Assembly: GCA_043228905.1 (NCBI GenBank)
Contig: JBHGNT010000005.1
Span: 7,254,001 to 7,318,000 of the forward strand
DNA length: 64,000 nt
Reading direction: 5' to 3'
Source of the DNA: Azolla caroliniana
Lineage: Eukaryota; Polypodiophyta
Below, one piece after another: positions 11,168 to 21,837 of the stretch. The notes beneath the pieces are model-generated. The model was not told where the DNA came from. It did no database searches and saw nothing but the letters and a program-made list of their open reading frames with translations. The first letter of the stretch is position 1; each line of letters opens with the position of its first letter. Position numbers and translations under genes: made by a program.

Positions 11168-11841
11168 CATAGATTGACACATGCGTGTTATTCGTGATAT
11201 TCTCTATGCGCAATATTCTCAACATTCGAGAATATGAAATGGCCCCAAGAATATTAAAAACCCATTCGTTTTGCAAAAAATATATATAATATTTATTTAA
11301 ATAAATTTATTTCACCAAAAAAAGAACAATTATTCATTAATAGATTATAGTGTCAAGAGAGTTTATGAAACTTATTTTAATTAATCAATTTATTTATTTA
11401 TTTTTAAAAAACGAATACTTAATAACTTATACATTTATTATAAAAATTTAGTTATACTTACAAATATGATTAGTATGAACTCTAAATATATGATTAGTTT
11501 GAAGTACTATTTTTAATGTCAAAATAAAAATATCCATAAATTTTGAGGGAATAAAAAGTGAGAAATTAATGAGCCTTTATTTTATTTTATTTATTTATTA
11601 AAAATAAAACGAATACATACTTATAAGTTATACATTTATTATAAAAATCTAGTAGTGTCAAATCCCTAAGTCCCTCTTTTATTATCCCTATTTATTGTCA
11701 AGTTCCTTTTTTATATCCTAGGAAATTAAAAAAGACATAGTTTTTTTTTTTGAGTTAAACGAATACTTGACCACCCATTCGTATTCGTATTCGTTTGCAT
11801 TCGAATGGGAAACCCGACGAATGTGAATATGTCAATCTATG
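11168..11841. mobile_element. hAT-like MITE with 8-bp target duplication
   Basis: An AT-rich 674-bp insertion in the protease region of element C has terminal inverted repeats CATAGATTGACAcATg and CATAGATTGACAtATt. It is flanked by the exact 8-bp duplication CTAATAAT (11160-11167 and 11842-11849). An 8-bp duplication and a terminal CA are typical of hAT elements. It has no open frame long enough for a transposase. An end of the same family recurs at 54752. Confidence 0.85.
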
Positions 11842-12296
11842 CTAATAATGTTAAATGATACCACACATGCTAAGTTATCTAGGACAATTTCTCTTGTTCT
11901 CCAATCTATGTCTAGGTTATGTAACTCGAACCATGGTAATCCCAAAACGATGGGATGTTCTAGGATACTAATAATGTTAAATGATAATACACATGCTAAG
12001 TTATCTAGGACAATATTAACGGGTTCTGACTCTTCTATGATATTTCCGGAAGCAATGGGTCGACCATCAATGACGACTACAGAGGCTGGACACGGGAGTT
12101 TTCTAAGAGATATCTGATGAGCTTGGGCAAAATTCCTATCCATAAAGTAAGAATTAGCTCTGGAGTCTAGAAGTGCTAAGACGTGTACTGGAGGGGTACT
12201 TTTAGTACTAACTGTTACTTGGGCTACGAATACATTGCTATCTTGCTTAGAGGGAATGGAACCACTAATGGGCTGCACAGATCTAGGGCTGTCCAA
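11842..12296 (-). pseudogene. Element C aspartic protease region, internally duplicated
   Basis: The minus-strand frame has VHVLALLDSRANSYFM, the active-site region of a retrotransposon protease (DSR where DSG or DTG is usual), then HPIVLGLPWFELHNLDIDWR. About 127 bp of this region (from ATTTCTCTTGTTC to TATCTAGGACA) is present twice, at 11888-12014 and in the copy split by the MITE (about 11074-11891). The repeated peptide is VLDNLACV-SFNIIS. The duplication and the altered active-site triad argue against function. Confidence 0.75.
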
Positions 12297-12346
12297 CCAA
12301 ACAGCTCCTATTTTGGCTGGACTTAGTCGTTTAACTCCTCTTCTAA

Positions 12347-13335
12347 CTAACTAAGGACATCAAATTTGTTCGCTAGATCTAGGCTATTAGTACTATTAGT
12401 ACTATCAGATATCCCTACTGTAATAGGCTCGGGTTTAGTACAATTAGAACTAGCAACTATTTGGTTTACCTGTCTTCTTGGCCTATGGGGACAATTTATT
12501 GCAATGTGTCCTGGTTCACCGTAGTAGAGATATAGGTGATTTGTTCGGCGTCGCTGCTTTTCTTCTTCGGATAATGGCCCTCGACGATGTGTAATGTCAA
12601 TCTCCATCAGAGTTGGAGTATTCATTGGAGGCGCATTATAGTACTCCCTCGGTAAAGGTTTTGCTACCATTGAGGCGTAGGTGGGCTCTGATCTTGCCCT
12701 CGGCATCTGTAGCTATCATTCCGAACGTCGCTCAAAGAGGCGGTTGTCACATCTCACCGCGCGACTAATTGCTTCTGTTAAGGACTTTGGCTCTTCAGGG
12801 AAAGTCAAGAGTAAATCCTTGACATTGTTGCGTAAACCATATTAACGAAATTGCTCCATCAACGCTTATCCCAAGGGATGTCAGCGGCGAGTAGGCGGAA
12901 ATCTGCAACGTATGCGGAGGCTGGACGGTCTCCTTGGCGTAATCGCCGGATTTTGTTGATTGCGGTCCTTATGCGGTCAGTATCCCCAAAGCATGCTTTA
13001 AACTCACCTATAAACTCTTCAAAGTTGTTGAGTAATGGAGACTCCTTTTCCAATAGTGGAGCGAACCATGCCAACGCTGAGCCACTTAACAGCGTCCCTA
13101 CTAAACCCACTCGTGATGCATCGGTAGTATATTGGGAAGGATGCATTTGAATAACTAATAGTACCTGATTAAGGAACCCTCTAAACTGTGATCGTGTTCC
13201 ATCGAACTTCGTGGGAAGGCCAATCTTGGGTTCCTTATGAATCCCTTGTGTTCCGGGGCCTTGTTGTTGCATCGCTACGATGGTTGCTTCGAGTTGTTGC
13301 ACGCGTAATGCAAGTTCCCCATGTTGTTGTTGCAT
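12347..13335 (-). pseudogene. Element C gag with zinc knuckle
   Basis: The N-terminal part (MQQQHGELALRVQQLEATIV) is a probable coiled coil. It is followed by the gag segment FDGTRSQFRGFLNQV, TLLSGSALAWFAPLLE and ASAYVADFRLLAADIPWD. After a frame break near 12850 it continues to a degenerate zinc knuckle (LYYGEPGHIAINCPHR, first Cys replaced by Tyr). It lies directly downstream of the 5' LTR, as expected for gag. Confidence 0.8.
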
Positions 13336-13527
13336 TTGCTACTTTTCTAAGGAGATTTGTCGTTGATTTTCTTGTTCCAAAGCAAGGAACTTCTCTTTCA
13401 AGCATTGAAACTCCGAGAAAACAGATTGATATTCCTGAGTGCTAACTGTGGCCATGGGATGAAAATGAAAAGAGGAATAAGATATTAGTATAAAGGGAGA
13501 GAGACAAAAGGAAAAATTGGTTCAAAC

Positions 13528-13660
13528 TGTCAGGAATAGTACTAAACAGAGAGAGGATTAGTACTAGAGAAGGGAGGTACTATTAGTACTAAGAGGACGG
13601 GACTGTGTAAGACTCCCGAGAGAGGAAGAGAGAAGAGGAGAGAGAGAGAGAGATAGCGAG

Positions 13661-13703
<43 letters not shown>

Positions 13704-13995
13704 TATAACATATTATATATTATAAGAAGAGTAAGTACAAAAGGGATATGAGGCTAAAGACTGGCGTTGAACCAATTTGGTTCAACATAATGCCTAGTGC
13801 CCTCTTTTATAGTGTTCTCAGGAGTAATCCTGAAGCTTCTAGAATGTTCCAGAGAAATCTGGAATATACATTAATTTCCTATAATAAAATGTAAATGAAA
13901 ATAGTATCCTACGTATTACAATAGATGATATAATGGTCAAGAGCTCGACCCATATAACCTAAGGTCATGGGTTCGAGTCTTGCCATATCATGACA
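13528..13995 (-). repeat. Element C 5' LTR
   Basis: This 468-bp copy of the 7384-7865 LTR runs from TGTCAGGAATAG to CATGACA and carries a shorter GA microsatellite (about 13663-13699). It abuts the target duplication GATGC. The sequence just downstream on the minus strand (GTTTGAACCAATTTT) is where the primer-binding site should be. It does not match the initiator-Met type, and I could not name the tRNA. The tRNA-like segment is at 13926-13990. Confidence 0.9.
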
Positions 13996-14968
13996 GATGC
14001 CATCTGGGTTGTGGTTGATAAACTAACTAAAATGGTCAGATTGATTGCTTTAAACCACATTAACAGCTCTTGAATTGGCTTACCAATTCATTGACGTGTT
14101 ATTTCGTTTTTATGGGCTACCAATGGATATCGTGAATGATCAAGATCCAAAGTTTACTAACGACTTTTGGACGTAAGTCTTTAAGAAGTTAGAAACTACT
14201 TTGAGCATGAGCTCCACGGATCATCCTCAATCCGATGGACAGACAAAATGAGTAAATCAAATTATTGAGGGCATGCTTCGAGCATACGTTGGTACAAAAC
14301 CAACAAAATGGGAACATTATCTCCCAATTTTGGAGTTTGCTTATAACAGCTCCAAGTATACATCGACGAGATATAGTCCTTTTATGTTGATGTATGGTTT
14401 TCAATCACAATCCCCGATTGATGTTAATATACATCATGATGAGTTGCGAAGTATGTACGCAAAACTTTCTCTGGGATATGCAAGATATGTTGCATATTGC
14501 ACGAGATAATATAAAAACAACTGAGGATAGAGCATTTTTACATGTACCTCACAATTCTAAGACATTGTCTATGGGTAAGTGTGTTATGTTAGCTCCATGG
14601 TTTTTTGTACCTTTTACAGTCCTCAAAAGCATTGGTTCATCAACCTATCGTCTCGCTCTTCTTGAGGGCATTGAAGTTCCATCCAATTTTTCATGTAAGT
14701 CATCTAAAAGAACTTCTTGGTTCTAGCGACAATACAATCACAATTGAAACTCTTGTAACTTCTGAAGAATTATCTTCTAAACCACATGTACCAAAAAGAA
14801 TTGTTGATGTTAAAACGAAAAATTTGCATTTTAAAATAATCCGAGAATTTAAAATTAAATGGATGAATAAGTCTATACAATATGTTACATGGGAACGAGA
14901 AAACACTCTTAAAACTAATTTCCCTAACTTTTCGTTGCAAGAGTGCAATGTTTTAAAGAGGGGACGTA
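13996..14968 (+). pseudogene. Element A integrase core end and chromodomain-like tail
   Basis: It resumes with IWVVVDKLTKMVRLIAL, followed by core pieces with several stops (14060-14260). A clean stretch RAYVGTKPTKWEHYLPILEF comes next, then AYNSSKYTSTRYSPFMLMYG (about 14280-14397). From about 14670 the tail reads FHVSHLKELLGSSDNTI, then PKRIVDVKTKN and IKWMNKSIQYVTWERENTL, which is the chromodomain-type C-terminus. The polypurine tract AAAGAGGGGACGTA (14955-14968) follows directly. Confidence 0.85.
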
Positions 14969-15423
14969 TGTTACAGGCATGACCATATAATATCCTGTGG
15001 TAAGATTGTATTGTAGTATTCTATACACATGGATAAAGTGTGAGGGTTAAACGAGAGTGTAAAGAAGGGAAGGATTACTTTTGATCCTTAGGATTGAGAC
15101 AACCCATTAAGGCCAAGTGTAAACTTGCTTGGGGGCCTTAGGTCTAGCTATAAATATGAGGCCTAGTTACCCTCATTTGACATCCCTTGACTACATCGAG
15201 ACTCTGTCCTTGTGGTGGATCAACTCATGTAGCGAGCGCTCCAATACCAAGTATGACTCAACATCACGGCGATTGTATGGGATGCCAATCGAGGCTCAAG
15301 TCCATCTCAATCCCTTTGCTCGAGGGTAATCGGGTGGATTGGTACCATTCTTTCTCTCTCCGCTCTTATTTTTCTATGCTTTAATTCCTTATCATATGCT
15401 TACATTAGGATCTAACGCCAACA
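14969..15423 (+). repeat. Element A 3' LTR
   Basis: It starts TGTTACAGGCATG immediately after the polypurine tract and appears to end CTAACGCCAACA at 15423, giving about 455 bp. A TATA box CTATAAATAT lies at 15148-15157, consistent with + strand transcription. No second copy exists in the window, so the right end is judged only from the TG...CA ends. Confidence 0.75.
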
Positions 15424-16261
15424 ATACTACTCCCCAAGATCAATCGAGAACCAAACTTAGGATCATTAACAAACTAGAATTATAGAATTACTCCTTGCAA
15501 GCATAATTTAAACAAAGTTTTCGCGACATTTCATGTGTTTCCAATCCTACAAAATTTCTATTCTTCACAACTAAAGTACTTCATTCACTACCTATTAGTA
15601 ATACGGTCTATGATTGTTGAGGATACAGACTATCCCCTTCAACAATGATAGTCTTAACAATTGAAGTATTATATTCACCAATAAAAAATACAAATGAAAA
15701 GTATGTCATCCGGTGTTTGCTTTTCCTCCTTTGAAGTTCTTGATTAATTAAGTTCTAGCTCCTTTGAAGCCAAGAAAGGAGCAAGACAATAATCAGCATT
15801 TCCCATGCCTTACGGATCATGTCACAAAGGAAACGCATTTGCATCCATAAACAAAAAGACAATATGCACGCAAACAAATTTCCATACTGAAATCTATGCC
15901 TGTGAGCGAAGGATAGATTATGGCAAATAGAACATTACCAACTTTTGTCACCTTATTACTGTGGAATCGTAAAGAGATGCACCAATAATGGACTTTACTA
16001 GGATGCCACATCCAATTATTCATTTATATGAGTATTAGATAGATATGATTGAATAAACAAATAATAAACATGAAGATGTACAAGTTGAACATCTTTCCTT
16101 GAATAAAAACAGTGCCCCTCCCAAAGGAACAATGGAGAAACATGAGAAATAAATACAACTAAATCTTTAACACGTAATAATTTTGCCATCTCATGCGCCA
16201 ATATGGAGAGATTCTAGTTAGAAAATAAGTGAAAGGTTTACCAAACCCAAAGTTTTAGATT
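15424..16261. other. Spacer between element A and the mTERF gene
   Basis: AT-rich sequence with only short scattered frames. It contains the 3' flank of the minus-strand mTERF gene. No repeat or RNA gene was recognised. Confidence 0.5.
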
Positions 16262-18508
16262 TTATATTGTGACAAGTTGAAATCCCCTCTTAGGGAGTGA
16301 TCGAGAACAAGTATTCACACTTGATAAAGAAGCTTCAAATCTGGTTTTAATGGCGCTCGGTTTTTGTTCGTTCTCGAGTTTTCCTGGTAAAAGACCACCC
16401 ATGACAAACATATGCCCAATTGCCTTTCCCTTTTCCTCTTCATCAACACAACCTCTAGCAAGTCTCCTTTGAAATTTGCCATCACTACAATTTAAAATCC
16501 ACTCCAAACTGTACTCCCTATGCTTTTCTTCTAGCGCCTTAAACCGAGGCTTTATCCTTGTCTCAAGCCCATATGTCAAGCAAGCCGGAAATTCAATAAC
16601 ATCTTGCCTTGTCCTCTTCATGTCCCTTGTCAGAAAGGTGAAATTTGGCTTCAGACTCTCGTCAATGCTTAGCACAAGTATTTGAGGGCACTGCGATGCC
16701 ATCACACCAATCTCCTTCGGGGCGAATCGTTGGCTTTTCAAGAACCTAATTCTTCCCATCGCCACCTCTTCCTTGAGGAATATCACTTGTGGCATTTTCT
16801 CAATCATCTTGGAAACTCCATCCAAGTCCAAAACAAGGTTTTGTTTGAGCCAATCCACTTGCATTGCCAAGCTAGGGCTAAAAACACGCCCCAAAAGCTC
16901 AGGGAATTGGGCAATCATTCCTGGGACACACTCCTCTCGGACACCAATCCCAACAAGTTGACTCACATTATATTTCATTCTGCTTTCCAAATCATACCCT
17001 AGTATTTGAGGTCTCCTTTCTAAGACACTAGTAACAATAGTTTGTGGCATCCCCAAGCTCATTAAGTATTCAAACTTAGGCTTTATCACTGTTGCTACTC
17101 TCATTCCTAGAACCTCAGGATACTCCGTAAGCATCCGACCCACATGCCTCATTTTCACACCCATACTTACCAAATAAGCCACTGAAGTACTCATTGTACC
17201 ATCAGTCTTAAAGCCTAATAAATCTGGATAGCGAGTGAGGACTGGAGGCAAGTCTACAGGATCAATATCCAATCCTCGCAAGAAGTATATGACCGGAAGT
17301 ATATCGATCACCACACTAGAATGCAGAACCATAGGATATTTCCTTAGCAAACCAGTGACCCAATGTTCTTTGATGCCGATCTTCTTGAGATATCTTAGCA
17401 CCGGGACCATGTTCTTGTAAACACTGCAGCCAAGGGCTAATGGGTAGCCATTGATATCATCATTGGTGAGACCTAGTTTCCGAAGAAAGCCAAGGCGAGT
17501 TTTCATAACATCAAGAGTTGTGGGGAGTTCAATGGATTTAAGGTCAGATGTCTGTATTCCTTCGGATTCAAGATAAGTTAGCACAGTTTTGCGCGCAATT
17601 TTCCTGTGCTCATTTGAGAGGAGGATTCCCCATGTGACAGATGGCCGAACAACTTTCGGCTCGGCAGCCATTTGTCTCTCGACTTCAGCTTGGAGCTCGT
17701 CTTCAGAATCACTCTCAACTTCTATGTCATCAGAATCAGAATCTTGGATGTAGTTCTTGCTATGGGCTCGACCACGTTGTCCGCCCATTTGATCATAATT
17801 TTCTCTCATTTGATCCTGAAAGCCACCTGTTTGTTCATAATTCCCATATGTTCGATCAGGATGTCTGTTCATCTCATCAAAACTTCTACCTTGACGGCTA
17901 CCCAGCCAATCATTTTTTCTTCCCATCTGATACGAATCACAGCCATTTCTATAATTATTCTCGAATCTGTTTAATTCTTCTCTATCTGAATCAATACCAA
18001 AATCTGTCTCCTGTCCTTCTTCTTCACTAATATCATCTTCGGTTTCGAATGCATCACCTCTAACCACATTCTTTTGCTTTTTCTCATTCTTATCCTTCTT
18101 CATTTGGGTTTTCTTCTCCAATACTCCAACCTCTCTTCGTTCCCCCTCAGATGAATCCTCCGATAACTCATTCTCTCTCTTCCGGAACAAATCCTCGTCA
18201 TCTGATTCAGACCACTCTGACTCTGTCACAGTTTCCATGGTGGAACAGAATCGTGGAGAAGGGAACTGAGAGCGCAGGAAGGTTTTCGATTCTCCAAGGG
18301 AGCCATGGTTAAAACACAAGGAGGAAATCGTCGAGTGAGGGGGAGGTGGGTACCTGTGAGGATGGGAGGCCACTCGAAGGCGATTCTGTGCAGACCTTCT
18401 GGGGTATATGAGAGGTAAAGCTCGTCGAAGATGGAGAGCTCTTCTCCCCATTGAAGCTTTTAGACAGAGAGAGAGAGACATGGAGAGCTCTTCTCCCCAT
18501 TGAAGCAT
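16262..18508 (-). CDS. mTERF family protein, mTERF4 (BSM/RUG2)-like, organelle-targeted
   Basis: A single-exon frame of 748 codons. Residues 1 to about 60 are rich in Arg, Ser, Leu and Pro without acids, as in an organelle transit peptide. Residues 95-280 are acidic and low complexity (SEWSESDDEDLF; DSDSDDIEVESDSEDE). From about residue 285 come mTERF helical repeats, recognised by the recurrent proline-leucine pattern (YPLALGCSV, YPMVLHSSV, YPDLLGFK, YPEVLGMRV, RPQILGYDL, FPELLGRVF, CPQILVLSI). The segments ELPTTLDVM and MSTSVAYLVSMGV fit the mTERF4 subfamily, whose Arabidopsis and maize members act in plastid RNA maturation. A start at 18451 (MGRRALHLRR) would give 729 residues and may be the older one. 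EMB2219-type mTERF is the main alternative. Confidence 0.85.
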   Translation of the reverse strand: MLQWGEELSMSLSLCLKASMGRRALHLRRALPLIYPRRSAQNRLRVASHPHRYPPPPHSTISSLCFNHGSLGESKTFLRSQFPSPRFCSTMETVTESEWSESDDEDLFRKRENELSEDSSEGERREVGVLEKKTQMKKDKNEKKQKNVVRGDAFETEDDISEEEGQETDFGIDSDREELNRFENNYRNGCDSYQMGRKNDWLGSRQGRSFDEMNRHPDRTYGNYEQTGGFQDQMRENYDQMGGQRGRAHSKNYIQDSDSDDIEVESDSEDELQAEVERQMAAEPKVVRPSVTWGILLSNEHRKIARKTVLTYLESEGIQTSDLKSIELPTTLDVMKTRLGFLRKLGLTNDDINGYPLALGCSVYKNMVPVLRYLKKIGIKEHWVTGLLRKYPMVLHSSVVIDILPVIYFLRGLDIDPVDLPPVLTRYPDLLGFKTDGTMSTSVAYLVSMGVKMRHVGRMLTEYPEVLGMRVATVIKPKFEYLMSLGMPQTIVTSVLERRPQILGYDLESRMKYNVSQLVGIGVREECVPGMIAQFPELLGRVFSPSLAMQVDWLKQNLVLDLDGVSKMIEKMPQVIFLKEEVAMGRIRFLKSQRFAPKEIGVMASQCPQILVLSIDESLKPNFTFLTRDMKRTRQDVIEFPACLTYGLETRIKPRFKALEEKHREYSLEWILNCSDGKFQRRLARGCVDEEEKGKAIGHMFVMGGLLPGKLENEQKPSAIKTRFEASLSSVNTCSRSLPKRGFQLVTI

Positions 18509-18590
18509 AAACCCTTTGATCTTAAAACCCTAAAACCCTTGGATCTTAAAACCCTAAAACCCTTTGATCTTAAAACCCTAATCTAATGTC
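18507..18590 (-). promoter_or_regulatory. Telobox-like (AAACCCTA) cluster upstream of the mTERF start
   Basis: Three imperfect copies of a 24-bp unit (AAACCCTTTGATCTTAAAACCCTA) lie directly before the start codon of the minus-strand mTERF gene. Each contains the interstitial telomere motif AAACCCTA. Teloboxes are established elements near the start sites of plant translation and organelle-biogenesis genes, so a 5' UTR or core promoter role is plausible but inferred. Confidence 0.5.
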
Positions 18591-21500
18591 ATGGGTTCAA
18601 ACCCAAAACATGTTATAAACAGTTGGGTTCTCTAATCCCCTATAAAGTCTTGTGATTTCAAACCCTAACCTAATGTCTTGGGTTCAAACCCATGATATAA
18701 AAAAAAATTGTGTTCTCTAACCTCCTATAAAATGTTGTGAATTCAAACCCTACTTCAATGTTGCTAGCGCCAAACTCGTGATCAATTTTGTCACTTCAGT
18801 TCCGAACCCTCGGTGAATGCCAATCAATTCCAACCCCTCGTCAAAATGTCAACAACTCAAACCCACCCCTCTAAACCCATGTAAATGTCATCGCTTTCGA
18901 GCCTTAATGGATGTCATCAATTCCAATCTTGATAGAAAATGCTAATGTAATGGTTATCATAAGTTTATGGATGATACAGATTAGTTGATTCTAACGATAT
19001 CATGCATATTGACACATTACCTCATGTATATTGATGGTAGCATTGACTTTTGGACGTCGGATGGAAATCCCATCTTCCATTCCATGCGAATATGTTAATC
19101 TAGTAGGGCAGTGGTGAGCGGATTGTCTTTAGTGGCTTCAAAACACTTATATGTATTCAAATTAAAAAACATTTTTCTTGTACAGTGATTGAGCCATATG
19201 CCAAATACAAATTCTTTTTTTTGCCCCATTGCTAAAGCCATGATGTTGGTTGTTATGTCACAACTTTGGGCATCATTTATTGAGAAGAAAGTGTCATCAA
19301 TTTAATGGGCTTTTGTTCACGAAGCTAGAGCTTTATCATCCCTATTAAAAAGGTTGTATTTGACTACTTTAGGTGTTGGGGGTATGTTTTTGCTACTCCA
19401 CTTAAAATGGTACAAGAAATAATGAATTCTTATTTTTCACCATTGCTACCATTGACAAAGAAATCACAATATGTTTTAGCTCATTCACTAAAATATACAT
19501 TGTGGAAGAAAGAGACAACATATTGGCATGATTTTGGTTCCATTCCTATATAGGTTTACGCCCAAAGCACTTAGGGGGAGCATTCGTACTAATTTTGGAG
19601 GATCATATGGTTGGTGAAAGATTTAGCCCCTTAAAATGTATGGATATAGGAACTCAACCTTGGATGAAGATGATTTATTATTTTGTGGAAAAGATTGGTA
19701 TACATCATGGGAAAACAAGAGTTGTTGCGTCTATGTTGGTTCAAAAAATAGTGTGCCATTGGCAAAAGAGTTTAGAATTGTTCAATTGACATCCACTTGA
19801 GCGTTTAAAAAACACTAACTCCCTATCGACAAAGGTTCTCACATCCTCACAAACTAGTACATTGGGATGGAAAGGAAACTCTCAAGTTTGAGATCAATTA
19901 TGGGACATGGCTTGGCTTGGTAACTTTGCAAAGTAATGTTCTAGAGTCGTACAAGTAGATCATGGCCTTTCGAACAATGCACACCAAGTTTCAATACATA
20001 TAACTCCTAGGTATGTCTATGTTTGGCAATTAGTAGTTGCAATGCCTATTCTTGTGGCCACGATTTTGGAATCAGTGATTCAGAAATCGTTGAAAGATTA
20101 GTTATTTGATGGTAAAAAACTAATATTGGTGGGGCACACCATGATCTATATCATAAGTTAATTGAAGATTGAGCTTGACTATTGACGAGGGTTTCCCATA
20201 GATGGCATATTAACATAAACATACATTTTATGGGAGAGAGACCCCTTCATGTAGCTTAGTTGGTAAGGTTGTTTAACAAAGATCAAAAGGCCGCACATAA
20301 CCCCTAATTTTTGAACCAATATCTACTAAAACAATGAAATGAGTGAACCATGAAATTGAGTACATGGGTTACCACCAAGGCATAACATTAATACTAATAT
20401 AGAGGGAGTGGTGTACCACCAAGATATAGTTGTATTACACATGCACAAAGCTTGTCTTGGTAACTATGCAATGTATTACTCTAGTACTACGTAGGGAGAT
20501 AATGGTCTTCAAAATTGTGAGCCAAAATTTCATATTATATTGAGCAATCAATATTTGTTGGTCTATACTTGTTATCCTAGTTTCAAATTTTATGGCAATC
20601 AAATCATGGAAAGATTGGTTATTTAAGAACAAAAACTTGGTACACACCAATCATTTCGATAATTAGTGCCAAATAGGCAAATCATGGCCTTCAAAATTGT
20701 GCAAACCAACTTTTATATTTGTCTAGGATCTGATCCACATTCAGAAATCATTATATGCTTTACCCATTCTTACGACCCTCATTTGGGAAATAGTGGTAGA
20801 TGAACCGTGGAAAGATTGGTTATTCAACAATAAAGAATTGTTACTTACAATGCACATCAATGAAGTTTACTGTACGTTTATTACAGGTACAGCTTGGCTA
20901 GTGGTGAAGGCGTTACTTATAAGCCACATTATTGATTGTATACAATGTGGCTTGATTGTGGAGAGGGTATAATCAAATTTCAAGCTTAAACTTTTTAGGA
21001 AATATTGAAATCTCAATTCACAATCATTCAAACCCAACTAAAAACACCTCGTTCTCACACATTTGTATTGTTTGAAGCATATGATATAGGCCAATGTCAT
21101 TGAACTCCTCCATGCTTCTCCATAGAGAAAAGTAGTTTGTCTCAATTCAATACAAGCCCATTTTTCTATATCCTGGTCATATCGCCAATGTAGTGTCACC
21201 TCAAGATAACTAAATGTACACCTGCTCAAAGGCAATTCGATTAGCTGTTGTAAATCAGCTTGTTAGCCAATATGAGGAGACATGTGAAAACAATGTGATG
21301 TATCATGTAATGGAGTTTTGTTGATAACTCATGTGTTGTGTGTGTTCTCTAGTTAGTTGTCACTTCAGAAGAAGGTCAAGACGTGAATAAATTTTTGCCA
21401 TGAAAAGTCTCTCCCTCGTCAACAAGACCCACATGACCTAAGTATTAGCATGTCGGCTATGCATGTCACAAACATGTTTCATTCCCTCACATCTCATAAG

Positions 21501-21837
21501 CTTCTTCAAGGACACAGAGAACTTTCCCAAGTTCTACTTCATGCCATCACAGTTCAGGCCTTGCCTTGTAAGCTATTGATGTGTAATGTGTTAGATACCT
21601 CAATCTTTTTGTTGTGGTGTATGCAATTTCTCTTCCTTGGCCTAGCGGTTTGGGCCTTGCCTTATAACCAATAGATCATGCATTTGATACCTCAAATGTG
21701 TTTCATTTTGGGATACAATATCTCTCCTTGCCGAAGTTCTCTTCCGTGACCTAACAATTTGGGTCTTGCTTTGTGAGCTTTAGGTAATGAATGTGTTTGA
21801 CCCTTGAAGCTTTTCATTTTGCTGTGTTTCAATTTCT
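18591..21837. other. Intergenic region with scattered repeats
   Basis: No gene recognised. Repeated ATGTC-GGGTTCAAACCC segments lie at 18590-18720. Around 19060-19110 a sequence resembles a decayed end of the 11168-type MITE (CCATGCGAATATGTTAATCTA). At 20252-20300 GTAGCTTAGTTGGTAAGG matches an A-box-like tRNA D arm without the rest of a tRNA. Three degenerate units of about 100 bp (TTTGGGCCTTGCCTT...GATACCTCAA) lie at 21540-21830. Confidence 0.45.

Larger units (their letters stand above)
7384..13995 (-). mobile_element. Element C: two-LTR Ty3/gypsy chromovirus, defective
   Basis: A gypsy element on the - strand sits in the integrase gene of element A. It is bounded by the 5-bp duplication GATGC (7379-7383 and 13996-14000) and ends TG...CA. 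Matching LTRs lie at both ends. Read on the minus strand, the order is LTR, gag, zinc knuckle, protease, RT, RNase H, a much-shortened integrase, chromodomain, polypurine tract and LTR. It carries a solo copia-type LTR (8090-8832) and a hAT-like MITE (11168-11841). Without these it is about 5.2 kb. Stops and a missing integrase core make it non-autonomous. Confidence 0.92.
1147..15423 (+). mobile_element. Element A: decayed Ty3/gypsy chromovirus, interrupted by three insertions
   Basis: On the + strand the usual Ty3/gypsy order can be followed: gag with zinc knuckle, protease, reverse transcriptase, RNase H, integrase and a chromodomain-like tail, then a polypurine tract and one LTR. All reading frames carry stops and frameshifts, so the copy is dead. 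It is split by insertions at 3045-4286, 5151-6792 and 7384-13995. Removing these rejoins the RT, RNase H and integrase frames, which proves the order of events. The 5' LTR was not found, so the left edge is approximate. Family assignment rests on the pol gene order (RT-RH before IN). Confidence 0.85.

Noticed and set aside
16476-18030. Plus-strand ORFs opposite the mTERF gene
   Set aside because: They are shadows of the coding strand without family similarity.
20252-20300. tRNA gene
   Set aside because: Only an A-box-like D arm (TAGCTTAGTTGGT) is present, with no matching acceptor stem or T arm.
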